DNA of 64,000 nt from Chitinophagaceae bacterium (GTDB taxonomy: Bacteria; Bacteroidota; Bacteroidia; Chitinophagales; Chitinophagaceae). The DNA lies in assembly GCA_016720745.1 (NCBI GenBank), contig JADKKA010000001.1:62001-126000 (forward strand), in the 5' to 3' direction. Below, piece after piece: positions 47,258 through 55,305 of the stretch (position 1 is the stretch's first letter; every line of letters starts with the position of its first letter). A program made the translations under genes and the position numbers. The notes beneath the pieces are model-generated. The model saw only the letters and a list, made by a program, of their open reading frames with translations. It searched no databases and was not told the origin of the DNA.

Positions 47258-47557
47258 TCACACAATTTCATTATCCAAATCAATCAACCCCACCATACTC
47301 CTGCCCGGCGTATAACTCGGCCGGTAATCAATATACCCGTATAAGTGCAATTCCTTTAAACACCGGTTGAGGGTGACGGGGGAACAGATCTTGGCCTTTT
47401 GCATCACGATGGTACGCTGCAGGTAAAAAGGAATGGCCAGGGTATGCCCAGCTTCGTGCAGCAGGGCAAAGTACAGGCTGATATGGGTTGGGCTGATCCG
47501 GTTATCAGCACCGGCTTTCCGGTAAAACAATGTCTGCCAGTCAGCCCAACCCGGCAT
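47258..47557 (-). CDS. Small winged-helix-like protein of the conjugative element
   Basis: A 99-residue protein starting MPGWADWQTLFYRKAGADNR. RISPTHISLYFALLHEAGHT and KICSPVTLNRCLKELHLYGY, then IDYRPSYTPGRSMVGLID, look like a replication- or transcription-type winged helix ('.T..R.L.EL...GYI.Y'). The string HEAGH also fits an HExxH pattern, but it lies within the DNA-binding-type helix, so I do not call a peptidase. It starts directly after the stop of the preceding gene. Confidence 0.5.
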   Translation of the reverse strand: MPGWADWQTLFYRKAGADNRISPTHISLYFALLHEAGHTLAIPFYLQRTIVMQKAKICSPVTLNRCLKELHLYGYIDYRPSYTPGRSMVGLIDLDNEIV

Positions 47558-48937
47558 TTAAATACCCAGTCCTTTTTTGCTCGAACTGCGTTTCTTGGTT
47601 ACAAAGCCGTTATCCTCACCGGCAGCACCTCCATTTACTTTACGGCCTTTACCCTGCTTTTTTTCGGGCTGGTCCTCCTTTCCCAGCTCCTGACCCTTTT
47701 CCTTCCCTTTGCCTTGCTCTTTGCCCTCTTTTAATTCAGGTTTGTTCATCAGTTCCTGACGCTGTTCCTGGTCCAGGCGCTGAAATTTACTGTTGTAAAG
47801 GTTGATGGTTTTGTATTGCGGGTTAGCTTCAATAAAAATCTTTGCATCTTTACCGGAAACCTGCATGGCCACCATCTGAACATTTCCTTTCTCCAGCGAG
47901 CGGATCAGCTTTTCCATGTCTTCCTTCTGCTGCATCTCCTTGATAGGATAATAGCTTAAAGCCTCTTTCAGGTCATAGCCATAATTCTGGTGGAACTGTT
48001 TTCGTTCATAATTACCGTGCTTATCCTTGGCAGAAAAATCCAGTTGTATCCAGGCCTGGTATTTTTCCTGGTCTTTGCTCGTTAGTTCCTTGTGCACCGC
48101 ACGACCGTTAAGCAGGTTATATGCCTCTTTCAGTGTTACACCCCATCCGTTATTAATGTAAAAGGTTTGGGCAATGGTTTCATCCTTTTCATTTTTCAGG
48201 CGGGTATCGTACTTATTGAAAAAGTACAGGTCGGATTCATTGGATTTCTTGAAATAAAGCGTTGCTTCCATTTCCCGCTTATTCACTTCAGTCTTAAACT
48301 CCAGGGTAAATTCTGCCTGCCCTTCTTTAAGGGCTTTTTCCAGTTCCGGCCCCAGCGTCTCGCCAAAGCCATGATTCCTGATATTAGATTTCAGGTAATC
48401 GAAATTTCGTTCGTTCATAAGGTCATATTTAATTGTTAGAAAATCTTCTTTATAAGTTTGCATTGGATGCCCTTCCCAGTAAGTAGTTGCCAGTTGCAGG
48501 GCAGCTTCGGGGTCCCTGTTGTAAAGGTTCTCCCATTCAACAAGCAGGGTTTCCATCTTGGCCAGGTCGTCTTTCTCCTGTTCCGTTGATGCTTCAATGG
48601 TATCATGCAATGGGTCATAGAATGCATCCTGCCAGTCAATTGATTTGAACAGTTCCTCCAGTTCCTTTTGTGTCAGGTTAAAATGAATGTCTTGTCCATA
48701 AGGCAATTGCCGCATGAGCGAGATCATGGAATTCGCGTAGATCACAGCATAGGAATCAACGTCACTGATATTATCATTAGCAAATTCAATGGCCTCATCC
48801 TTATCCCGGAAGAACCACATATCTGCATTGTCCAGGAAATAGGTCTTGGTATTGTAGGCAATCCAGTTGCGTCCTATGGCAAATTCTGCCTGCGCTTCAT
48901 TGAACAGGCTGTCTGATATGACATGACTCTTTTCCAT
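47558..48937 (-). CDS. DUF3945/DUF4099-like mobile-element protein
   Basis: A 459-residue, charged soluble protein. The central half reads KEGQAEFTLEFKTEVNKREM, then YFNKYD-type strands, GWGVTLKEAYNLLNGRAVHK, EKYQAWIQLDFSAKDKHGNY and YGYDLKEALSYYPIKEM, the pattern of Bacteroidetes mobile-element proteins with DUF3945. It ends with a Lys/Gly/Glu-rich low-complexity tail (about 400-459). These accompany conjugative elements and are sometimes linked to anti-restriction or replication functions. Start 48937 is four bases from the traN stop. Confidence 0.6.
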   Translation of the reverse strand: MEKSHVISDSLFNEAQAEFAIGRNWIAYNTKTYFLDNADMWFFRDKDEAIEFANDNISDVDSYAVIYANSMISLMRQLPYGQDIHFNLTQKELEELFKSIDWQDAFYDPLHDTIEASTEQEKDDLAKMETLLVEWENLYNRDPEAALQLATTYWEGHPMQTYKEDFLTIKYDLMNERNFDYLKSNIRNHGFGETLGPELEKALKEGQAEFTLEFKTEVNKREMEATLYFKKSNESDLYFFNKYDTRLKNEKDETIAQTFYINNGWGVTLKEAYNLLNGRAVHKELTSKDQEKYQAWIQLDFSAKDKHGNYERKQFHQNYGYDLKEALSYYPIKEMQQKEDMEKLIRSLEKGNVQMVAMQVSGKDAKIFIEANPQYKTINLYNSKFQRLDQEQRQELMNKPELKEGKEQGKGKEKGQELGKEDQPEKKQGKGRKVNGGAAGEDNGFVTKKRSSSKKGLGI

Positions 48938-48940
48938 AGT

Positions 48941-49696
48941 TCAATTAAGTTCAGGCAGCATCCTTGCTTTCAGGATCTGTCCATTATATACTTTCAGGTT
49001 AAAATGTCTTCCCCCGTTTTTCTCCATGAGCTGAATACGGAGAAATTTCGCATCTGGTATCGTGAACTTATCCAGCGCCACCACCACAACGGAGAAGTTA
49101 TAAGCCTTCACCTTCGACCTGTTGCCCGCCACATACAAGGGCACCAGTTCATTTTCCTGTACAGAACTTCGTTTCGACCTTTTCTTATCGGTAATGAAAA
49201 ACTTCAGCAGTTCAATATCAAAGTCCAGCGGTGAATGATTGTGTATCTCCAGTTGGTAATAGATCACATCGTCTTTGATATAAATGCCGGACAACTTGGT
49301 AATCACAGCTCCATGCTCCACCTTCGAGATTCTTCTCGGGGGATTGTTCAGTATTGCATTAGCATAAGCCGAGATCGTCGCCTTTTTGTTAGGGGGCAAA
49401 TGAAGCACCAGCACGGAAGGCTGCGGCGTATAGTTCACGGTGAATTCATAGACATTCCCGTCACCGGTTACCACACTCAGATTCGTTTCCGCAAATTGCT
49501 TACTGGCTGCTTTCACCAGCAGGATACGTTCATCTTCCTTTACCGGCTGTACCAGTATATCCCTGGTTCCTCGGTCCACATACTTAATAGGAAAGGGAAA
49601 GATCAGCGAAGTGGTTTTTTCCGTGCTGATGGATAAAGGCTGTTGTGCAAAAGCTGCATTCATTGAGGCAATGAGAATAAATAAGATTTGTTTCAT
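48941..49696 (-). CDS. traN: Conjugative transfer protein TraN (DUF4138)
   Basis: A 251-residue protein with signal peptide MKQILFILIASMNAAFAQ. TSLIFPFPIKYVDRGTRDIL, then VKAASKQFAETNLSVVTGDG and FTVNYTPQPSVLVLHLP match the Bacteroidetes TraN (DUF4138). It is a periplasmic component of the mating apparatus, analogous to VirB9. The ATG overlaps the traM stop (ATGA-type). Length and location after traM are as expected. Confidence 0.85.
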   Translation of the reverse strand: MKQILFILIASMNAAFAQQPLSISTEKTTSLIFPFPIKYVDRGTRDILVQPVKEDERILLVKAASKQFAETNLSVVTGDGNVYEFTVNYTPQPSVLVLHLPPNKKATISAYANAILNNPPRRISKVEHGAVITKLSGIYIKDDVIYYQLEIHNHSPLDFDIELLKFFITDKKRSKRSSVQENELVPLYVAGNRSKVKAYNFSVVVVALDKFTIPDAKFLRIQLMEKNGGRHFNLKVYNGQILKARMLPELN

Positions 49697-50889
49697 GGGT
49701 TTTGATTTTTATTGTTGAGTAATACTTTATAGCCTGCCTTTAATTGCACCCGGATCAACTTGGCTTTTTTACTCACCAGTGATTTTAAGGCGCTGATACC
49801 AGTGGTGGTAGCCTGGGCTTTAAAAGAGGGATCGAGAGAACTGACATCAGCCAGGGAGAGTGAGTTATTCAGGGATTCTTTAGCCACGTCCCGGTTGATG
49901 GTTCCCGGTATATAAATACCGGGCAACCCATCCATATCAAAGACTTCAAGTTTTACGGAGTAGATGGATTTGCCGGACCTGATAGAATTAATTTCCACCT
50001 GGAGCCTTTCCCCATCCAGGGAGGCAATACCGGATACCAGTATATCATTCGGGATCAATTTTCCGTTGATATAAATTTCATTCAGCAACCGAAACTTTAC
50101 TACAGCCCCATTGACAATAGTTTGGTTACCGGCAATGACCGCCTCAATGGCATTTTGCTCCGCAGCCTCAAATTCCTTTTCCTCACTGAAACTGTAAAAC
50201 CCTTTTACGATAGTATCAGCGACCGAAGTTTTTCGGACGGCATAGACAGCTTCCTTATTCCGGGCTGATCGTTCTTTGACCCGCTGCGGATGCTGGATGT
50301 CCAGTATCTTATCCAGCGTACCCTCTAATTGTTTCATTTCAGGATCTACGGTTGAGGAACCATTATTTACTTTAAGTAAATGCTCAAGCCGGTCGAGTTC
50401 AGCGGAAAGTTCATTCCCAGATATTGGTTGTGCTGTTTTTTCTTCATAATGGCCGGAACTGTTCTTTTTCATTTCCGCTTCAAGCAACTGCAACTTTTGC
50501 AAAAGCTGGTCCTCCGGTTTATTGGTATTCCCCTCGTAAGGGGAACTGTTTAACCGCTGGTTATATTTTTCTGCGGTCATTGTTGTCAGTTCCTCCAGTT
50601 CATGGGGAAAAACCGGGCTCGTATCCCTTCTGTAATAGGGATCACTTCGCATCCACTCGGCCATTCGCATACTATCCTTATCCGCCTTCTCATAAAAGCT
50701 GAGCTTGTCCATTAATTTATCTTCTTGCAACCGGGCATCAGGCAGATCAAGATTCAGACCGGGGCCATTTACAGCCATTTTCTCCTTTCCTTTTCCCCCA
50801 CCCAGGGCCCAGAAAGCCATGGTCAGAAACGGTATCGCCAGCAGGGGCAACACCAACAGTAATTTTCTTTGCTTCACATTGCTATTCAT
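49693..50889 (-). CDS. traM: Conjugative transfer protein TraM
   Basis: I choose the ATG at 50889 (MNSNVKQRKLLLVLPLLAIP) because it places the membrane segment at residues 8-25 as in the family; an upstream frame exists to 50958. The product is about 398 residues: TM anchor, a Ser/Glu-rich region, and a C-terminal beta-rich domain (AVIAGNQTIVNGAVVKFRLL, NDILVSGIASLDGERLQVEI, IYSVKLEVFDMDGLPGIYIP) typical of TraM. It is comparable to VirB10, spanning the periplasm. Confidence 0.8.
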   Translation of the reverse strand: MNSNVKQRKLLLVLPLLAIPFLTMAFWALGGGKGKEKMAVNGPGLNLDLPDARLQEDKLMDKLSFYEKADKDSMRMAEWMRSDPYYRRDTSPVFPHELEELTTMTAEKYNQRLNSSPYEGNTNKPEDQLLQKLQLLEAEMKKNSSGHYEEKTAQPISGNELSAELDRLEHLLKVNNGSSTVDPEMKQLEGTLDKILDIQHPQRVKERSARNKEAVYAVRKTSVADTIVKGFYSFSEEKEFEAAEQNAIEAVIAGNQTIVNGAVVKFRLLNEIYINGKLIPNDILVSGIASLDGERLQVEINSIRSGKSIYSVKLEVFDMDGLPGIYIPGTINRDVAKESLNNSLSLADVSSLDPSFKAQATTTGISALKSLVSKKAKLIRVQLKAGYKVLLNNKNQNP

Positions 50890-50939
50890 ACACACATTTT
50901 TACTGGTTATTAATTTTATCTTGAGTTCCTCATTCAACT

Positions 50940-51383
50940 TTACTTCTGTTGCTGCCAATACAATTCTTCCAGTGTCCGCATGGAATCCTGTAAGCCCGGA
51001 CGAATAGGTTCTCCGATACTGTCCATATAATACCGGTACTGCTGTATTTCATGGTAAACATCTTCAGGCATCTCGTTTTCCATCACTTCGTCCCCTGAAC
51101 GGTCAAAATGCTGCGGCACTTTTACCTGGTCGATCTTAAAAGCCGGTCTGGGTTTAGCTACTATTGCAGAAACAAAAAAATACAGACTCAGCCCTCCGCT
51201 GAAAACACAGAAGGCAATCAGGAAAATCTTTAACCGCCGGGCCGGCATATTCTCAAATCGTTTATTCATCATATCACTGAATTTGGTCTGCACCAGTACA
51301 AAACCACCGGCAATTTTTCGGGCCAGTTTGTCCTGCAGCGGATTTTCATTGGGTTCCTTTCTTTTTCGTTTCCAAAACATCAT
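50940..51383 (-). CDS. traL: TraL-like inner-membrane protein
   Basis: A 147-residue protein with a basic N-terminus (FWKRKRKEPNENPLQDKLAR), one TM at about residues 50-71 (LKIFLIAFCVFSGGLSLYFF) and a periplasmic tail ending LEELYWQQQK. It lies between traK and traM, overlapping traK by four bases. Size and topology match TraL of Bacteroidetes conjugative elements. Confidence 0.65.
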   Translation of the reverse strand: MMFWKRKRKEPNENPLQDKLARKIAGGFVLVQTKFSDMMNKRFENMPARRLKIFLIAFCVFSGGLSLYFFVSAIVAKPRPAFKIDQVKVPQHFDRSGDEVMENEMPEDVYHEIQQYRYYMDSIGEPIRPGLQDSMRTLEELYWQQQK

Positions 51384-52000
51384 TGCCGGTTTTCAACTTT
51401 TAGGTCAGCATTCTCCAGCGTTTTCCACCGCTCGATCAAAAACCCATGGGCATTATTATCTGAACGGGAAACATTTCTCAGGTATCCTTCCGTTATCAGG
51501 CTTCGTGTGACGATGGTGGTGGGCCTGATAATCTTCTGCAGCCCCTTGTACCGGAAATAGTACGGGTAATCATTGGTGTTGATGATGATACTGTCCGCCT
51601 GTATCTCCTGGCTGATATTTCCCGAAATCAGGTTCGTGTAAAACCCATTTTCTTTCAGGTTGTCATATTGCTGTTTGGCAGAACCATCGGCGAGGTAAAG
51701 CGCCTTAGTCAGATTATTGCTGATCACCTTATCATCCGGATCCATCGTAAAGAAATAGTGATGGAACATCTTTACATGATCACGGGCCTCTACCGGTATA
51801 TTATCCTTCCGGTCAGCGGCATAAGCTTCCAGGGCCTTTCCATTCGCCAGGATGAATATCTTTTGCTGCGACTGACTCGCTAACTGGTAACTTTTGTAAC
51901 TGATGAACAAAGTCAGTATCAGGCAAACAACCAAGACTCCAATGGAAAAAAGCCTTACCTGCCGGAATGCGGTGTCTATATTTTTAGTTGTTCTGAACAT
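51380..52000 (-). CDS. traK: Conjugative transfer protein TraK
   Basis: A 206-residue VirB8-like protein: MFRTTKNIDTAFRQVRLFSI with one TM (residues about 16-34), then the periplasmic domain (RDHVKMFHHYFFTMDPDDKV, KALYLADGSAKQQYDNLKEN, GFYTNLISGN). Start is adjacent to the TraJ stop. The family is highly conserved in Bacteroidetes tra operons. Confidence 0.85.
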   Translation of the reverse strand: MFRTTKNIDTAFRQVRLFSIGVLVVCLILTLFISYKSYQLASQSQQKIFILANGKALEAYAADRKDNIPVEARDHVKMFHHYFFTMDPDDKVISNNLTKALYLADGSAKQQYDNLKENGFYTNLISGNISQEIQADSIIINTNDYPYYFRYKGLQKIIRPTTIVTRSLITEGYLRNVSRSDNNAHGFLIERWKTLENADLKVENRQ

Positions 52001-53148
52001 TTACTTTCCTTCAATTTTATCTTTGAAATATCCACCGGAGGCGCTGCTGTCAGCCATACTATTAGCCAACCGGTTATATGCAGCACCCATAGCATCCTTT
52101 GTCATCGACGCTGATCCGCTGGCGGTATTGCGGACAGAAGTGCTCATGATGTTGGTTACTTTTTGCAGCAGGGCATTATTACCACCTGCATGGATGATAT
52201 AGTTTGCCACGGAGGGGACTGTGAAATAACCAATGATCCCGATGATCATAAATATCAGGTAAGCCGTATCGGTGGTAGAGAAAAACGTATCACCATTAGT
52301 GGCTATCTGCTGCAGATCTTCTTTGAGCATATTCTCCTGGATCTTACCCATGATGCCACCGAAGATGTTGGCAACCGGCAGCCACAAGAATATATTCAGA
52401 TAACGGGCGATCCATACGGTGAGGGTATGCTGAAAGCCATCAAAGACCGCTATACCAAATACCAACGGGCCAAGGATCGCCAGAACGATCATATAAAAAG
52501 TGCGGATGGTATTGATGCAAAGAGCAGCGGCCTCAAATAATACCTTTAATACTTCTGCCATCCATTGTTTGATCTGGTTACGGAGGTTATAGCCAAATTT
52601 GTCAAAAGCAAAGCGGATATTATTGCCGATACTTTTCAGCCATCCTTCTTTTTATCTCCGTAATGATACTTATACCATTTATCCCGGTCGCCCCTTCCGG
52701 TCTCACCCACATACATCTGCCAATAGGCTGTTGTTTTGATGGCATCCTCCTTCATCTTTAACAATTGCGCTACGGCTGCATCGGAATCTTTTACCATCTG
52801 GGCAGTACCGGTAACGGTGGGTTTCATCAACTGGTTGATGAGTTGGATAACGGAAGGGAAAATCAAAATAGCAAAACCCAGCACAAAGGGCCGGAACAGT
52901 GGATAAAAATCAATAGCCTCCGCACGGGCAATATGCCCCCATACTCTGGTGGCAATATACCAGGTGGCAGCAAAACCGGCAATACCCCTTCCAACACCTA
53001 TTAAACGGCTGCACAAAGGCATCATATCGTCATAAAGTTGTTCCAGCACTTCGTGCATGGAACGTATACGGGTGGCGATCTGGGCATCCGCCACAGAAGG
53101 CAATAATAAAACCACCAACACACAAATCAATCTCACAAATACTCTCAT
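52001..53148 (-). CDS. traJ: Conjugative transfer protein TraJ, one frameshift
   Basis: Signal peptide MRVFVRLICVLVVLLLPSVA, then a multi-pass membrane protein (GVGRGIAGFAATWYIATRVW; FRPFVLGFAILIFPSVIQLI; FYMIVLAILGPLVFGIAVFD; TAYLIFMIIGIIGYFTVPSV). The frame breaks at the T5 run at 52649-52653 (A5 on the coding strand). With A6 it reads GDKKEGWLKSIGNNIRFAFD and joins the downstream frame, giving about 382 residues. VirB6-like channel component. Probably intact in the living cell if the run is miscalled. Confidence 0.8.
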
Positions 53149-53152
53149 AGTT

Positions 53153-53773
53153 TCATTTTAAACCGTGGACCTTTCTCATTAAATCAATATCCATCTTCTC
53201 CTTTTCTCGTTGCAGAGAGAGGATAGCGGTGCCGTTATTGAATTCATTCAGGAAAGTATATTGCTCCATCACCTCATCATATATTTTGTCAATAGCCTGC
53301 AGCCGTTCATCATCACTCATACGAAGTTTACCTGCCGTGACCACCATAGCCAGTTCATCCAGTGTTTTCAGACATTCTTTCAGCAGGTTGGCATATACAT
53401 TTCCCAGGTACTCGATTTCAGTTATCGTAAATTGTTTGGTGCCCCGGAATTCTGCGAGTGCAGCTTTACTTTCTTTCACCAGTTTCAATTGAACCCTGAT
53501 AATGTCCGCAACCTTACTGTATTGCTTTACAGCAGGACTGACCTGTAACAATCCGTCCAGGAAATCCCGGTGCAGGTTGAAATTGCCCTGAGAAATATTT
53601 TTGATTGAGGTATAGCCCTTCTCCAGAATCTGGTAACCTGTCTTCATATGCGAGAGCATGAGTTTTAGCTGAGCCAGTTTTTCTACATTCAGAAGGAGTT
53701 GCTTGGCTTCCTGTGATTGTGAAAAACAGGTGCTGTGAATAACCAGTGTCAGCAGTATCAGTAACTTTTTCAT
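53153..53773 (-). CDS. TraI-like periplasmic helical protein (paralogue 2)
   Basis: A 206-residue protein with signal peptide MKKLLILLTLVIHSTCFSQS. Helical throughout: LMLSHMKTGYQILEKGYTSI, QFTITEIEYLGNVYANLLKE, LRMSDDERLQAIDKIYDEVM, and ending FNNGTAILSLQREKEKMD. The last region is shared with the next gene (FNNQNKLISLQRASARGEIE), showing that the two are paralogues. Such pairs precede traJ in Bacteroidetes elements; some are annotated TerB-like by databases. Confidence 0.65.
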   Translation of the reverse strand: MKKLLILLTLVIHSTCFSQSQEAKQLLLNVEKLAQLKLMLSHMKTGYQILEKGYTSIKNISQGNFNLHRDFLDGLLQVSPAVKQYSKVADIIRVQLKLVKESKAALAEFRGTKQFTITEIEYLGNVYANLLKECLKTLDELAMVVTAGKLRMSDDERLQAIDKIYDEVMEQYTFLNEFNNGTAILSLQREKEKMDIDLMRKVHGLK

Positions 53774-53795
53774 AATAATGTATTTTACCCCCCCT

Positions 53796-54464
53796 TTAGG
53801 GGTTGGGGGTTAATCCGTATAATTTTTTAATATATTCGATCTCACCTCTCGCAGATGCCCGCTGAAGACTGATAAGTTTATTCTGGTTGTTAAACTCTTT
53901 CAGGTCCATGAACCCCTTTTCCATTTCATCAGCGGCTGTATTGATAATTTCCATCCTTGCCGCATCAGTCATCTGGGTGGTAAAGGCATTCACAACAAGG
54001 AGCAACTGGTCAATAGCCTTGACACTTTCTCCCAGCATTCCGGTATAGACCTCGCTCATATACTCCAGTTCTGCGGCCGAAAAATTCCGGTCCTGCCGGA
54101 ACAGGGCCCAGGTTGCCTTGTATTCCTTTACCATGGCCACCTGGTCTTCAATTATATCTTTGATCCGGTGATAATAACTAAGCGCATTTTTTACCTTCTT
54201 TAGTTCCTGGAAATACTCATCATAGAGTTTTCGCTGCTTTTCCACCCAACCGCTGATCTCTGTTAACTTCGTTTTGGATAAAACATTCTCCAAGGTTTTT
54301 TGGGCATTCTGCAGCCAGATCGTTTTATTCTGGAGTTTCTGGATCTTCAGGTCAACCGCCACAATCACTTTTTTGATACCGGCTTTGATAATCTCGGCTA
54401 TCGGAAACTGGGCCTGGCAATGCACACTCAGAAGTATCGCCAGCGTTATCATTAATTTTTTCAT
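53796..54464 (-). CDS. traI: Conjugative transfer protein TraI-like (DUF4141)
   Basis: A 222-residue protein with signal peptide MKKLMITLAILLSVHCQAQF. QKLQNKTIWLQNAQKTLENV, then KLYDEYFQELKKVKNALSYY and FSAAELEYMSEVYTGMLGES match TraI (DUF4141), a VirB5-like periplasmic helical protein. It precedes its paralogue and traJ in operon order. Confidence 0.75.
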   Translation of the reverse strand: MKKLMITLAILLSVHCQAQFPIAEIIKAGIKKVIVAVDLKIQKLQNKTIWLQNAQKTLENVLSKTKLTEISGWVEKQRKLYDEYFQELKKVKNALSYYHRIKDIIEDQVAMVKEYKATWALFRQDRNFSAAELEYMSEVYTGMLGESVKAIDQLLLVVNAFTTQMTDAARMEIINTAADEMEKGFMDLKEFNNQNKLISLQRASARGEIEYIKKLYGLTPNP

Positions 54465-54558
54465 ACACTAATTTTTATGGATACAGGTGTCCTCCCGAAA
54501 TTTCGGGAGGACGATCCTGTATAGCCGCAACCAGGAATGGACATGAAAAAGATCTTCT

Positions 54559-55305
54559 TTAATTGATGGTCAGTTCGCAGCCATTGCAACCACCCTCACA
54601 GAAATATATTTTCTTAGCTGCTGGTTCACCCGTTCTTGGCGGGAGATTAATCACCTTTAACATGCAGGCCTGGGTACCTTCACAGTCACAACTTGCTTTT
54701 TCAAGAAAAACCTTCTCCTGCTGTACCAGATAGAATGATACACCCAGTACAGAAAATTTACCATAGGCCTCCAGCGGAGAAACATTGTTGCTGATGACCC
54801 GGATCATTTCCTGCACTTCCGGCAAACTGAAAAATGCTTCCTTATCTGCAAGATGGATCACCCGGTCAACACTATAGCCTTTGTAGGTAAACTTTCCGGT
54901 ACAGGACCCTGTACAGGATGATTGAAGACATCCAAAGCCAAGACCGTCCGCATAAAATACCTGGCAGGCATTATTCACCACACTGCAATAGCAGGCGTAA
55001 GTGGCAAACACCGGTAGTGCCTTCTCTGTAAACGATATTTCCTTAGAAAGAAAAGCATATCCTTCAGGCAATTCGACCCTTATTTCCATGTTATCCGGAG
55101 TGATACACAGTTTTGTACCCGCCGGCAATATGATACCGGTTTCCCCTGCCTTTACGGGCTTATCAGTTAATATTTCCTTGCCGCAGACAGCCATCTTTGC
55201 CGCGGCATTTGCAGTTTTACCCACTTCAGTTCCGGATTGCTCTTTCTTTTTGCAGGCAACGAAAAGCAGGGTACTTAACAAACACACACAAATCATTCGC
55301 TTCAT
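54559..55305 (-). CDS. Cysteine-rich lipoprotein inside the tra operon
   Basis: A 248-residue protein with a lipobox (CLLSTLLFVACKKKEQSG; lipidated Cys at about residue 18). The mature part has many cysteines in clusters: YACYCSVVNNACQVF, FGCLQSSCTGSCTG, KASCDCEGTQACML and IYFCEGGCNGCEL. The clusters suggest disulfide-bonded or metal-binding folds on the cell surface or periplasm. It starts four bases inside the traG stop and precedes traI. Not a known Tra protein. Could be a mating-pair or exclusion factor. Confidence 0.6.
   Translation of the reverse strand: MKRMICVCLLSTLLFVACKKKEQSGTEVGKTANAAAKMAVCGKEILTDKPVKAGETGIILPAGTKLCITPDNMEIRVELPEGYAFLSKEISFTEKALPVFATYACYCSVVNNACQVFYADGLGFGCLQSSCTGSCTGKFTYKGYSVDRVIHLADKEAFFSLPEVQEMIRVISNNVSPLEAYGKFSVLGVSFYLVQQEKVFLEKASCDCEGTQACMLKVINLPPRTGEPAAKKIYFCEGGCNGCELTIN

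Noticed and set aside
47258..47557. HEAGH as a zinc-peptidase motif
   Set aside because: The protein is only 99 residues and the surrounding pattern is that of a winged helix; no third ligand is seen.
53810..54520. CCCCTTTAGGGGTTGGGG and similar C/G-rich stretches near 53.8, 54.5 and 59.35 kb as repeats of interest
   Set aside because: Short G/C-rich intergenic sequences between tra genes, without consistent arms or spacing; GAGGACACC-like palindromes there could be weak terminators but I cannot support more.
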